Of a DNA stretch of 64,000 nt, positions 23,650-35,364 are shown piece after piece. The DNA is from Vitellaria paradoxa (Eukaryota; Streptophyta; Magnoliopsida; Ericales; Sapotaceae). The stretch covers positions 19,894,805 through 19,958,804 of the forward strand of contig CM034236.1 of assembly GCA_019916065.1 (NCBI GenBank). The letters run 5' to 3'. The notes under the pieces were generated by a model. That model saw only the letters and a program-made list of their open reading frames with translations, had not been told where the DNA came from and searched no databases. Positions within the stretch are counted from its first letter, which is position 1, and every line of letters starts with the position of its first letter. Both the position numbers and the translations under genes were made by a program.

Positions 23650-24475
23650 CCGGCGACTTGCTTCACACTTAGTTCGTTTGCAGTCCTACGCAATGCCAAG
23701 AACTTATGACATTGGACTAGGACCACATAGTGCTCAATATCTTCCAATTACATAACACGTGATACTACAAATTTGTTTCTGTAATATAATGTACTTTAAG
23801 CAAGTTACTCGATCTTAAAGTATCTTAGTCACAAGTAACACAAAATGTAAAACTAGTGAGTTATAAGTTGAAATCCATCATTCCTACTTTGTACATCTTC
23901 AATTAAATTCTACTAGAAAGTGTTTATTCATTTCCTGATTCAAAAGTAAAGTTCTTGATTCAAAAGTGTAGTCTAATTAACGCTCTTTCTCAATAAGCAC
24001 CAACATTTTATTAAGGAAAGTAGGAACCACAGAAAAAATAAAATGGGAGGAGAAGTCTACTTTGTGTGGGGGAGAAGGGGGGGAGGGAATAAAAGGAAAA
24101 TACGAAACACAACAGAAACAGCAACATCCACAAGGCAAAAAGAACAAGGAAAAGGACTAATAACAAATATCAAACCAAGTCAGTTTAATTAAAAAAAATA
24201 AAAAAATAAAATAAAAAGCAGGGAACTCATTTGAAATCTGAGGATAAGGAAGCCCACAAAGATGCCAGACAAATAAATGTTCTTGTGCAGCACGAAAAAG
24301 GCATACATAAGAACAGTTGCATGATTTGAAGGAAAGAGCACCACACTCGGGGAACACAAATTGCCACCAAATATGGTTGGTCTGGTCGAGTATTGTCATA
24401 GTCTAACAGAATCACAACACAAATAGAGCAACACACCTCATCTTTCTGGGAGTAAAGAAACATAAACCAATACCT
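23650..24475. other. Intergenic, nothing recognised
   Basis: Contains purine-rich and poly(A) stretches (24060-24215). Overlapping minus-strand ORFs at 24157-24484 show no family motif and low-complexity flanks. I do not consider them genes. Confidence 0.4.
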
Positions 24476-24559
24476 ATTTTCCATTTCCTTTTGAAGGGCA
24501 CATTAGTATTCGGCTGTTGGTTCTACTTAGACAATTGTACTGCATCCATTATGACATCC

Positions 24560-24768
24560 CATAAAATCTGCACGGCAACTCAGTATTTGGAAATTTAGCA
24601 TCTTTAACATGTAGCTTCACAGTTTCTATGACTTCAGATGTATCCGTTTCCTCTGATATTTGAGTAGTTAACATAGATTTCATTTCTTTCAGCTTCACCT
24701 CAAATAACTTCTTCTCATTATATTTAACAAGCCCTGCCTTGCTGGGGCTAAAAAGGAGAAAATATGGA
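24560..24768 (-). CDS. Unrecognised coding-like exon
   Basis: On the minus strand, after a CTCCTTTTTAG acceptor at about 24758, an open frame of about 63 codons begins PSKAGLVKYNEKKLFEVKLK and continues through EETDTSEVIETVKLHVKDAK to LPCRFYGMS and a TGA/TAA stop. The composition (Lys/Glu-rich, heptad-like spacing) is protein-like and unlike the AT-rich background. I do not recognise the family. No neighbouring exon was found, so it may be an isolated terminal exon or a transposon-carried fragment. Confidence 0.35.
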
Positions 24769-25149
24769 ATAATATTTTAACTAAAAAGGAACAATTCACA
24801 CCAATATTTCAAATATGCCAAATGCAGACACGGATTCATGGACCAAGGTCAGGAATTATGGAATTTGACTCTTTCACGTTTTAGAATGTATTGAGTCTTC
24901 TCAAAGAAAGACTAAACAAATGTTTGACATGCTGAAGTAGAATGTTTAAAAGAAAAAAAACAAAGGCTTCAAAAGTTGCACCCTTTTCCATAACTTGGTT
25001 GATTTGGAAGGAACAGAATAGAAGAACTACCTTTATATAGATTGAAAGGCATTTTGTTGTCTATATTGTCTACATGGATTTCAAGGGGTACAGATCTATA
25101 TTTAAATATTTTTTTATCATTTCTTGAGAGTATGGGAACATAAGCAATT

Positions 25150-26990
25150 GTTTGTAAATGAGTGGCAACCCCTCAATGCCTTCTATCAATAAAATCTTTT
25201 ACCTTTATTTATCCACTCAACAAAATCTTAGTCCCAAACTAGTTAAGATCTACATGAATCTTTTTCCTCCTTTCATTTCTACCAAGGGTTATATTTTTGT
25301 CCATGTAATTTTAGACCTACCATTTGTCCTTTTTACACCTTTTATTTGGATTTAATCACTCTTTCTTACCAGTGCATTTCTAGGTCTATCTGGGACATTA
25401 CCAAACCATTTTAAATAGCCTTCTCTTATCTTGTCTTCTATCTATGCTGCCTCAATTTCCCTTCAAATATATTCATTTATTATCCTATCTTATTTTATAT
25501 TACCATACATCCATTTGAACATCCTCATCTCTACCAAACTCATCTTATGAAAGTGTTGCTTCTTAATAGCCCAACACCCTTTACCATAAAGCATAGTTGG
25601 CCTTAGAGCTGTCCAATAAAATTTTTCTTAAAGTTTCATTGGTATTCTACAATGACGTAAAACACCCAAGAGACTACTCCATTTCAACCACCCTGCTTGC
25701 ATCCTAACAATATCATCCCTTTAAATTTCTCAATTTATATAGATAATTGATCCAAGATACCAAAAATGATTAACTTTTGACACTTCTTGATCCTCAATTT
25801 TCACTATGCCCTCATTCATAGTTTTAGTTTTACTAAAATTGTTGACACTTCTTGATCCTTAATTTTCACTATGCCCTCATTCATAGTTTCAATTTTACTA
25901 AAATTGCAATGCATATTTTGTTTTAGTCCCACTTACTCTCAAGTGTCCTCCAAAGTTCTAATTTATAATTGACCCTAGGCCTAGTTTCATCTATCAATAC
26001 AATATTATCTATGAACAACACATACCAAGGAATGTCGTCTTGAGTATGCGTGGTAAGCTCATCCATTAGCAAAGGGAAAAGATAATGACTTTAAGTGGAC
26101 AGTTGGTGCAAACAAATTGTAATCGGAAAATCATGTCATCGCAAACAATTCTTATAGTAACTGGTCCGTCATACATATCGTTGACTACTTTAATGTATTT
26201 CATAGTTACCCTTTCTTTTCCACCATCCACCATAAAATTTCTTTCGAAACCCTATCATATTATTTCTCTAAATTAATAAAAATCATACGAAGATCTTTGT
26301 TATTTTCTCTATATTTTTCTATTAATATTCTTACTGGGAAAATAGTTTCCATAATTGATTTACCAGGCATAGAATTAAACTGATTCTCTAATATTTTTGT
26401 AACAAATCTTAACCTAGCGTAAGTCTATCTCCTAAAGCTTTATAGTGTGACTCATAAGCTTAATACCCAGATAGTTATTGCAACCTTGAATATCTTTTTT
26501 TTTTCTTACAAATATGTGCAAAGATACTTTTATTATATATCGGTACTACTTTTTCTCCCTTCAATGGGCATCTTATTGGTATTACAAGATCCTATTAAAC
26601 AATTTATTAACCAAATAATCCTATTCATCCCCAAGGCACTTCCAAGCATCAACCAGAATATTAGGACCTATAATTTTTCCTATCTTCATCTTCTTTAGGG
26701 CCTCCTTTACTTTTCAAACCTAATCCTACATACAAAACTAACATTTCTATTCTCAATAGGGTTACTAAGGTCTCATAAATTCTTCTTATGATAATTATTA
26801 AATAATTTATCAAAATAACTTCCCTACATCTCCTTAAAATCTTCTTTTTCAAAACTCTTTAATTCTCATTTTTATATACTTAAATTGATATAAATCCTTA
26901 CTTGTTCTTTCTCTTATTCTACCCAACTTATAGATGTCATTCTTCCCATCTTTTGCCTATAACTTGTAGAACTATCTTTACATTTATTTA
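25150..26990 (-). pseudogene. RTE-clade LINE, heavily decayed
   Basis: Minus-strand motifs in order: DGKNDIYKLGRIRER (about 26940), MKIGKIIGPNILVDAWKCLG (RT motif 1-2 region, about 26680-26620), NNYLGIKLMSHTIKL (about 26440), a motif A relic around FINLE near 26270, YIKVVNDMYDGPVTIRIV (about 26170), a degenerate catalytic box corresponding to ADDIVLVDET (about 26000), EGIVKIEDQEVSKVNHF (about 25790), then GWLKWSSLLGVLRHCRIPMKL, TALRPTMLYGKGCWAIKKQH and MSLVEMRMFKWMYGN (25700-25480). These follow the plant RTE RT consensus. Dozens of stops and frameshifts are present. The 5' end (endonuclease) is missing. Confidence 0.85.
25777..25906. repeat. 65-bp tandem duplication inside the RTE LINE
   Basis: Two head-to-tail copies (25777-25841 and 25842-25906), each starting TTGACACTTCTTGATCC and ending TTTACTAAAATTG, differ at about three positions. 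They duplicate the segment coding for FSKTxxMNEGIVKIEDQEVS. The duplication is specific to this copy and arose after RT function was lost or in the process of losing it. Confidence 0.85.
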
Positions 26991-26999
26991 TCACAATAA

Positions 27000-28190
27000 A
27001 AAAAGCACGCTCCAATTCAACCTCAATTGAAAAGCTTACAAAGAGGCTCCTTTCAAGGTTTCAAATACCTAATAGCAATGAAATCCACTCATGAACGATC
27101 AGAGGACAGAAAATTGTGACCAAATATTTTAGAAGCAAGCACATCCCAAACTAAGGGCCACCAAATACGTGACAGTTGACAAGCCAACACATATCAGCTA
27201 GGCCGGCTGCCTTAAAGACTGAATTTGCAGCTTTTAAGAGGTAGAAAATCCAGATTAGAAGACTTAAAGATCCCTAAATCTACTTTGCCATTGTTGATAA
27301 GCACTCAAGGCAGACACAAAATACCCGGGTCACCCAAAGGCTACATGCAAGGTAAGGCACAAAGGATAGAGTAAAATAAAGCATGTGCTATAAGAAGGTA
27401 TATTAAGTACACTCGCTACTTAAAGCAATTTGAAATATTTAACATAGATAACCCAAAACAAAAGTGAATTATTTACCATATCAATAAAACAACTGATCTA
27501 CATCTATATTGGTGTATGCATCGACTAAATCAAATAGATTGCAAATCACTAATAATTTAAAAATAAAAAATTTATGGTCAGTAATTCATTACTTAAAATT
27601 TCAGATAACTAAAGGATCCTATCTGTTGAGCCTATCATTTCACAAGGTGTGCAGAGATTTTTAAACTTACTGTTTTTTAACTTCGACTAATATTATAACA
27701 AGTAATATTTAGTAGTCCAGTTCAAAGTGTGTATGTATGACAAGACAATGCTCTAAACTACTGAATCTAAATAGAAATTACAAATGAAACGTTAGGATTA
27801 AGACATACCTAATACAGGAGTACATGAACGCAACAGCTGGTACAATTAGAAAGCCCCGCAGTTATATGTGAAATTTAAGCCATGCTGGACAAACTCAATC
27901 AAATCAGTCAGCTAAATTGATGTCTGGGTTGAACTGAAATTTTAACTGATAAATCAGGGCTGCTTGTTTGTCCATCTTGCTCTATGCAGAAAACAAGGCA
28001 CTGAAGCAGTTTTCCTAAAATCAGTATTTGGCAAAACCAGACGCAGAAACAAACATGAAGTTGCCATTCCAGATAAAGTTCCAACTAGCCCCTTTACAAA
28101 TCAGTGAAAAAATGACAACCAAAACCAGGCATCATTTGTCAAAAACCAACTGTTATCACTGTTTATGCATTTAAAAATTTGGGTAACAGA
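27000..28190. other. Intergenic, 3' side of the PPR gene
   Basis: No ORF, RNA or repeat recognised. The PPR 3' untranslated region must lie in the high end (below 28196). An AATAAA-like signal cannot be singled out in this AT-rich sequence. Confidence 0.4.
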
Positions 28191-28195
28191 CATAC

Positions 28196-30930
28196 TTATT
28201 TGTCCCTTCCAAGCCATAATTGATAAAGGTCAAATGCCCGGTCAAGATCTTTCATTTTGCAGTACTTTTTCATAAGTATTAGGAAAGGAACATGATCAAT
28301 GGGTAAACCAGACCTCTGAATGTTGTCAAGAAGTTTTTCTGCCTCCTTTATTTTACCTCTCATACAATAACCTTTAATGAGTTCAGTATAAGTTACAATA
28401 TCTGGATTGTAACCTCTCTTCAGCATTTCATCATGCAACAGGAGTGCAGAATGAATGTGTCCAATGTTACAAGCTGCGCCCACCAACATATTATAAGTGA
28501 CCAAATCAGGGGAAAGACCATTTAAAAGCAGCTCCTTCTTTAGAGACTGAGCTTCAACAATTTTCCCTCCTTTTATGTGTGCATGAATCAATGCATTATA
28601 AGTAAATATATTTGGCAAGACACCATATGCCACCATTTGAGCTTTAATGGAGAAAGCTTTTTGTATATCACCACATTTACCATATCCATCAATTATGGCA
28701 TTCCAAAGTATTGGATCAGGTACAATTGAATTCTCTAACATATGAAGAAGAAACTCATTAGCCTTAACTACATCCCCCTTAATACAGAGTCCTTGAATGA
28801 GCATTTTATATGTTATGTGATCAGGAGAAACACACATTCTAGACATGACACCATAGATATAACAAGCCTCATCAGTCTTTCCTTCCTTACAAAGCGCACT
28901 TATAAGAGTATTGTAAGTGAAAACATCAGGAAGAAAACCACTTTTAAACATTTCAGGTAAGAATTTATATGCAAGGATCAAATCTCCACTCAAACAAAAT
29001 CCATGAATAACCACATTATATGCAACAACATCCATTTGGGCACCCCTTTTGAACATCTCATCCCAAAAGGAAAAAGCCTGATCCATATCTCCATTCTTAA
29101 AATAACCATCCATGAGTATTGTTGAAGTGATCAAAGTTGAGGTTTCCTTGTCACAATTTTCATCTAATATTTCTTTAAGAAGCTTCCTAGCATCCTCCAA
29201 TAGTCCTTTCTTGCAAAGTGCATGTACAAGAATGTTACAGGTAACTCTATTTGGAGTAATTCCAAAGCTTGCCATGGTAGAGAAAAGATCAAGAGCTCTA
29301 TCCACATTATTAATAAGGCAATAACCTTTCATTAACGTGTTGTAAGTAACGCAGTTGGGAGTGAGACCCCAATATAACATATCTCCAACAAGACAAACTG
29401 CCTTGTCCAAATCACCAGCATTGCAAAGTCCATTTACAAGATGATTGTGCGTAAAAACATCAGGAATTACACCATTCTGTATCATCTTGTTCCAAAGCCA
29501 AATGCCTGGTCCCAGCTTACCTTTCAAACACAAAGCCCTAATGATGCCTACTTGTTGAGCATAATTGGCTTCAAAAGTGCAGCCACTGACACCAATATTT
29601 GCCCATGATATGCTTTCCCTACAAAGTTGAAGGAAACTAATAAGAAAGATACCATATCTATGTATATAAGAATTAAGAAACACTATTTAGTTCAGATGAA
29701 CTTTAAATATTCAAACTACATGATTTCCTATGGATGTGGCCTAATTGGACTAAATGACAGGGATCTATTACTATAAATCCATTGTATAAAAAGAAATCAA
29801 AATGGGTTTGATCAGACAAAAGACAAGGGCATAACAGCATCCAGAAAAGGACTGCATCCAACTTCAACATGCAATTTTTTTTGTGTAAGAATTTAAATGG
29901 ACAGATCAAAAACACAATCTTAAGAAGTTATGGGATATGACCAGACAGCATGCTGCAACAAAGCAGTGTTGGACTCACCACAAATGGCTCTAAATTGCAC
30001 AACCTATGAGTTCACCAAAACATAAAGTTAGATAAAAATTCAAGTTCTTTGGATCAACAAAAATCAAATAATTGAATACCAACAATTTTTATTGCATGCC
30101 ACAAGATGGCAAGGTCTCGCAAATTAAAACCGATACAGCAAGTTCAATTAAAAAGAAAAAAAAAATACCTAATGCGAATGCAATTACTACATTAAAGAAT
30201 CAACACACAAAATAGCTTCAATACTAAGTTCGTATTTTTAATGAAATGGAGTACAATCTGTTATTTTCCATGGATCCACTTTAAAAAAATAAATAAATAA
30301 ATAAGATGAAAAACTGACCTCATGGTTTTCAAACGGTCCAAGCTATCTTTCAGCAATGTGTCTAACACATTGAAAACTGCCCGTGAACCTCTTTTATCAT
30401 GAAAATCCCTATTTTCCGAGAACCAATCTCTTGTTCTTAGCTGGCATTGATCACCAATGGTCTGGATGATGTTTTGAAGAGTATCCGGGCTGCTAGTCCT
30501 ATATATATATATATATATTCAGAAATATAATATGGGTTGTGTGCAAATCAACGATATATAGTTAGGTAGATATTCAAAATACATACAAGTGAGGAAGATG
30601 TGGGGACCCGGATGTAAATATGTACAAGATGAAAGCTGGGTACCTTTGATGGAGAAAATCAACGTTGGGATTGGCGCAGAAAAATTCCGCAAAGGCCCGA
30701 CCGATAGAATATTTGATGGAGTCTAGGGCTTGGATGCCGCCGTTGAAGAGTCGAACAAGAAGAAGAATGTGGGATTCTTCGGTGGCTATTAACAGCTGAA
30801 ACTCCAAAACACCAAATAGTTATAGAGAGAACACGACTACAATCTGATACAAGTTAAAAAGGACAAAACAACCAAGCAAAGAGGTCCGAGAGTGAGAGTG
30901 AGTGTGAGAGAGATTTAATACCGTTTGCAT
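28196..30930 (-). CDS. P-class pentatricopeptide repeat (PPR) protein, four coding exons
   Basis: An organelle-type RNA-binding protein. Exons on the minus strand: 30930-30922 (nine bases, ATGCAAACG), 30795-30644, 30498-30319 and 29618-28196. All junctions are GT-AG, and the phases join exactly to 587 residues plus a stop. The N-terminal 110 residues have no repeats (QALDSIKYSIGRAFAEFF; TLQNIIQTIGDQCQLRTRDW). From about residue 125 there are about 12-13 tandem 35-residue repeats of the VTYNTLMKGYC and PDVFTYNTLISALCKEGK type. There are no E, DYW or SMR tails, so it is a plain P-class protein. PPR proteins bind organellar transcripts one base per repeat and act in splicing, stability or translation. 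The targeting signal is not obvious. A single-exon reading starting at 29683 would be wrong, because its first ~21 residues are intronic (acceptor TTTGTAG at 29619). Length and layout resemble Arabidopsis At5g24830, from memory only. No disabling mutation was seen. Confidence 0.9.
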
Positions 30931-31199
30931 TTTGCGCTGCGAATTGAGCAGCTACGAGAAAAGAAGAGAAGTGGAGAGGCCTGTCCAAATACTGAATTGA
31001 TTATGAGATAACAACGACGAGCGATCCCGCGAAGTAAGACGATTGGGGAAGTTCTACAGCACCGTGAGGTGGTATTTAGGTATGGTATCGAAAAATATAA
31101 ACCAACCGTTAAATCAAAATTATAAGATCTGAGCCGTTCAATGCTTCAATCTTGAAACCCATCACTCACAAAACAACACTAGGACAGCGAGAAAAGTCG
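30931..31199. promoter_or_regulatory. Probable bidirectional promoter between PPR gene and divergent exon
   Basis: 269 bp separate the PPR start codon (30930, minus) from an ATG at 31200 (plus). The sequence is less AT-rich than its surroundings and contains no transposon. No canonical TATA box is clear on either strand. Transcription starts are unknown. Confidence 0.45.
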
Positions 31200-31343
31200 A
31201 TGGCCTCAGGCGGCGGCGGTTGCAGGAACGGCAAGGCGGTCGTGAAGATGGATCCCCCATTCCTGCTCCCTCTAATATCAGAACTTCCTCTTCCTTCAAA
31301 TCCAAGCTTCCCTCCGCCGTCGCAGCCCCGCCTCTCTCGCTAG
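31200..31343 (+). CDS. GC-rich orphan first exon of a divergent gene
   Basis: An ATG in good context (GTCGATGGC) opens MASGGGGCRNGKAVVKMDPP, followed by a Pro/Leu/Ser-rich stretch to a stop at 31343. A second frame stays open further (about 31234-31398: SNIRTSSSSF..., PLSLDPATDGDPGALC), so one indel may have shifted the true frame. The high GC and divergent arrangement suit a real 5' exon. Nothing downstream resembles a continuation, and a Helitron-type terminus begins at 31404. The gene may therefore have lost its body or been cut by the insertion. Product not recognised. Confidence 0.4.
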   Translation: MASGGGGCRNGKAVVKMDPPFLLPLISELPLPSNPSFPPPSQPRLSR

Positions 31344-31403
31344 ACCCCGCCACGGACGGCGATCCCGGTGCGCTCTGCACTACTTCTCAATTATAATATA
31401 AAA

Positions 31404-31432
31404 CTAGCAGTAACCGTGCACGATACAAATTT
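31404..31432 (-). mobile_element. Helitron-like 3' terminus
   Basis: Read on the minus strand the sequence ends ATCGTGCACGGTTACTGCTAG followed by T (31403). Plant Helitrons typically end with a GC-rich hairpin (often CCGTGC...GCACGG), a short spacer and CTRR before a host T. CTAG|T fits, and a small CGTGCACG palindrome remains of the hairpin. It could terminate a short non-autonomous element or the large one whose 5' end is at 53000. Confidence 0.5.
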
Positions 31433-32184
31433 TTTTAATTATTAACATTAAAAAAATGAAAATACTTTCAAAACAATCAAAATATATTTTTATATTAAAA
31501 AATGTTAATAATTATAAATCTATGTGTTAAAATAAATAAATAGAAAAAAATTGATTATGGTCATCCAACTGCAAAAAAACATAACATATAACCCTTTTCT
31601 TTTAATTCCATCTAACTTTAGCATACTAAGCAAAATCACCAATTAAATAAAAAATATTTAAAATTATCTCTTAAGATATATATAATATTTTCTTAAAAAA
31701 ATTATTAAAAGTAAATAAGAGGTTGTATAACATTATATGTTAAAAATGAAACTCTATACTTCTAATTCATCATGTTTCAATCTATAAAACAACATTTATA
31801 AAACTATAAAGATTTTAGATTGTTATATAAAATCTAAATCGAGTAAACATGCATAAATAAAAAAAAAGAATGGTTTTTTTACTTTCAAATGAGTGTGTAA
31901 CTCATTTATCTTTCTTGCCATCTATCATTTTCATATTTTGTCCACTTCATTCGAAACTTTACAGCACAGTATATCAGTTTTTATCTCCTCTAACAATTCT
32001 ACCAATACTCTCATGTCTGAAAAGTCTTTTTTCAATTTTTTGTAAACTTTTGTTATAGGCCGTGAAGGTGGAAGATTACTAACTATGGCATAAACTAAAA
32101 TTGTAAGATGTGGTTTAAAACCATTATTTCTAAGATTATAGAGCAAGAGTCTTTTTTTGTTCAGCTAATGTTGTGTACACAATT
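31433..32184. other. AT-rich sequence, nothing recognised
   Basis: No family motif on either strand. It lies between the Helitron-like 3' terminus and the chimeric LTR element, and would be Helitron interior if the large-element hypothesis is right. Confidence 0.4.
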
Positions 32185-33039
32185 TGAGGTGTAAAGATCC
32201 AAAATTGTTGATAAATAAAATTATATTTATTCTATTATTTATTTATCTATCCAAATTTTTATTTATGTTTTATTTAATTTGCAATTAGCAGGATGTATAT
32301 CTTAAATGCTAAATTATACTTATATGAATGTACTAGCGTGCATGTATATATTTAATGCTAATTTTATATATACATGTATGTGTGATGGGTGAATTTCGAT
32401 TAGTCAAGGGAAGAGAGAGGTGGTTTCCATTGGTTGAGAGGGAAGGTAAAATTCCATTGGCTGAGGTGGGTGGCAAGGAATTAATGAAATGTGGGGAAGG
32501 CCAAAGGTTGGCTAAGGGGGATTCAAAGCATGGCTTCCATGGAAAACTTGGGAGTGAGTTTTAATGAGAAATTTATGAGTGATACACGTACTTATTTGAG
32601 TGAGTGTGGATAAACATTTTGTATATTTAAACACTCCACAAATAGTTCCCAGATTTTTTTCCATCAACACTTGATCCAGAGAGAAAAAGAAAGAGAGTAG
32701 AGCCGTTATATCGTATTTGCAAAATCGTGTAAAGAAGAAGAAGAAAAAAAAAAAAGGATTTCCTCCTAAAATCCTTCAAGGTGCAATCGGGTTGGATTCG
32801 TGAGTAGTTCGGAGTAAGTTTCTTACTGGAGATTTCGTAGAGAGATAAAAAGGACCAACTTGAGTTGGTAGTAACGCAGTACACATCGATCATCTACGTG
32901 TATAGTGAGATAGGTGGGTTTAGCATATAGATTTAGGTATCTTTCATGTTTTGTAAAATAAATTTGTGTTTGATTTTATGTATATGTGCAAGAGATGAAA
33001 ACTTATTCTATGAATTGATTCTTGATTAGGTGAAATTTT

Positions 33040-33760
33040 GGAACTTCACACTGAAACGGGTACACTGGTTTTTTTTACAAAAATCATACTTAGAGATTGA
33101 ATTAAATCTTGATATTTTTATCCGTGCAAGTAGGTATATAGAGGAGTGTCCAGTAAAAATTTCAAAATTTTTGGAATTAAAATGAATTTATTAAAAATAG
33201 TTCAACTTGACTATATGGTTGGGATTTCTATGCTAGGATTAGCACACTATTTTTATATGAAACTCATACCTAGGCATTGAACTAATTTTAGATATTTAGA
33301 TGTGGGAGTACATATCCAAAATAATATCCGGTAAAAATTTCATATTTTTTTGAGTTAAAATGAATTTATTAAAAATTGTGAAAGTTGACTATTTGTTTTA
33401 AATTGCTGTGCAGACACCAATTTTATTTTTGGTATAAAAATGATACCTAAAGATTAAATTAATTTCTAAAAATTTTATATATGAAATTTGACTTGTTAAA
33501 GATTCTACAGTAAAATTCTTATAATTTTTTGACTAATAATTTATTTTATAAAAATACAAAAATTTGACTATTTGATTTACATTGTTACACTGACCGCAGT
33601 CTGATTTTTTGGCATGAAAAATATAAATAAAGGTCGATTTAATTTTTGAAATTTTTATATGTTAAACCAGACATGTAAATGAGTTTTGTGTAAAAATTTC
33701 ATAATTTTTGGACTAAAAATAGATTTTATAAAAATTGTGAAAGTGAGCTATTCAGTGTGG
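33040..33760. repeat. Four degenerate ~180-bp tandem units in the LTR
   Basis: The landmark GTAAAAATTTCATAATTTTT-like segment recurs at about 33153, 33331, 33511 and 33691 (spacing 178-180 bp). Each is followed by AATTTATTTTATAAAAAT and a GACTATT motif. Confidence 0.75.
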
Positions 33761-34339
33761 CTCTAAATAAATATACTCCATTTTGTTTTTTTAAAATATG
33801 TATTAATTAGTTTATTGAATAAATTCATAAATTTTATTTTTACGAAGTTGTGGTTAGTTCTAAGCATTTAAGGCTTTTGAATTAGCTGAAAACATTTTAT
33901 TTTCTATTTTTCATGAATTATCAAAATTTATGTTTTAAATCTTTCTTTGTTATGACATGCTTGATATAAAATTTTGTTTACCAAGCTAGATGTATGCATA
34001 TGTTCTTGAATAAGATTGCTTGAGATTTATTTGATAAATGTTGTAATAAAAATGATATTTATAGAGGGGCAACATGAAACTTAGGCCCGAAATATATTTA
34101 CACTTCATAAAACTTATAAAATAAAAGAAAGAACATAAGGAATCTAATTTAGAGGTTTAACATGTATGTGATGTGATGTTAAATAAATGACTTGAATTTT
34201 TATATTGGGGTCGTTAAGGGTACTATAAAGAGTGGATTTTAGAGCCCAATGGTCGAAAGTCCCGAAACCTGCGCAGGGTGGTATAGCATAACCAGTAGGT
34301 TAGAACATACAAAGTGTATGTACGGCTTACACTAGCGTA

Positions 34340-34570
34340 TATTAGTATCGGACTGCGGGACCGATTTGCCTACTAAGGCAAGATGAATACACTTGGGACT
34401 GCGGGACCAATTATACCCTAGGACTGAGCTCTGGGTATTTGATGAGTACATTTGAGATTGCGGGACCAATTGTACCCCACGGTTTAGGCTTGGGGATTTG
34501 ATGAGTACATCTAGGACTGCGGGACTAGTTGTACCCCACAGCTTAGACCTGTGGATTTATTTTGGGTTTA
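34340..34570. repeat. Four ~46-59-bp tandem units in the LTR
   Basis: GGACTGCGGGACC (or GATTGCGGGACC) occurs at about 34350, 34397, 34455 and 34514. It is followed in three copies by AATTGTACCCCAC-like sequence and ATTTGATGAGTACAT. Confidence 0.8.
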
Positions 34571-35157
34571 GTTCTATAATCACAGACTAACTTTGCAGAG
34601 TACCTGACCCATAGTATGATATTGTAATGTACATTGTGATTAAGTTGATGGGTATTATTTAACATGAAACTGCGGGTTCATGGCTAAGTTGTATTTAATT
34701 TAAAATGGCATGATGATCGTAGATATGGTTATAATATTGTGAAATTGGTGAGAAGTTTACTAAGTTTCAAAGTTAATTAAGTATTGTTTGCCTTGCATGA
34801 TTAAGAAACTTATTCTTGTATGCTTTATACTGAGCACATGTGGTTTATTGCTCATCCCTTACAGCTGATCTTGTAAGGGCAGATGCTCGTGATGGACTTA
34901 TGAGATAGAGTGGCTAATTTTGAATTATTTTATTTATGTTTCGTGTACTTTGGATTTTAAAATTTGGGCCTTGTTTGAGACGTATTGTTTTGTAGCCCCT
35001 TTATGGCACTTATTAGACATTTTCAAGTATTCTAATGGTGAATACAACATTATTATTTCGCCTCCGCTCTTATAGTATTTGATGCATGTTTATTTGTGAT
35101 GGTTTTAGGGTTTAGTCATCATGTCCCCGGGTTGTGAAAATTCGGGGCGTGACAGCT

Positions 35158-35170
35158 TGGTATCAAAGCC
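35158..35170 (+). promoter_or_regulatory. Retrotransposon primer-binding site (initiator tRNA-Met type)
   Basis: TGGTATCAAAGCC, three bases after the 5' LTR end. It differs at one position from the usual TGGTATCAGAGCC. Confidence 0.75.
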
Positions 35171-35364
35171 AATACCCAGCTAGAGTATGGGATCACACGT
35201 GTGGGGGCTTCGCGTGTGGGGGACCTGCCTGTGAGGGACTTTGCCTATAGGAGAGTGAAGTAGGAGGCACACGAGATGCGTGCCCTGTAAGGGGGGAGGA
35301 TTGTGAGGGACTGCGAGAAACCTGTCTGTAAGGGACTCTGCCTACGGGAGAGTGAAGCAAGGGG

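Larger units (their letters stand above)
32190..35154 (+). repeat. Gypsy (Tekay/Del-like) 5' LTR, 2965 bp
   Basis: The start resembles diverged TGTAACGACCC-type LTRs of chromoviruses, and the end GAAAATTCGGGGCGTGACA is typical. CT- and GA-rich sequence at 32640-32770 may include the transcription start. It holds two internal tandem arrays (about 33040-33760 and 34340-34570). Confidence 0.7.

Noticed and set aside
28196..29683. A single-exon 495-codon PPR gene starting at 29683
   Set aside because: The first ~21 residues lie upstream of a clear acceptor (TTTGTAG at 29619), and three upstream exons join in frame, so the true start is 30930.
31162..31380. Minus-strand ORF overlapping the GC-rich exon
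   Set aside because: GC-rich first exons are often open in all frames; the plus-strand frame has the better ATG context and fits a divergent promoter.
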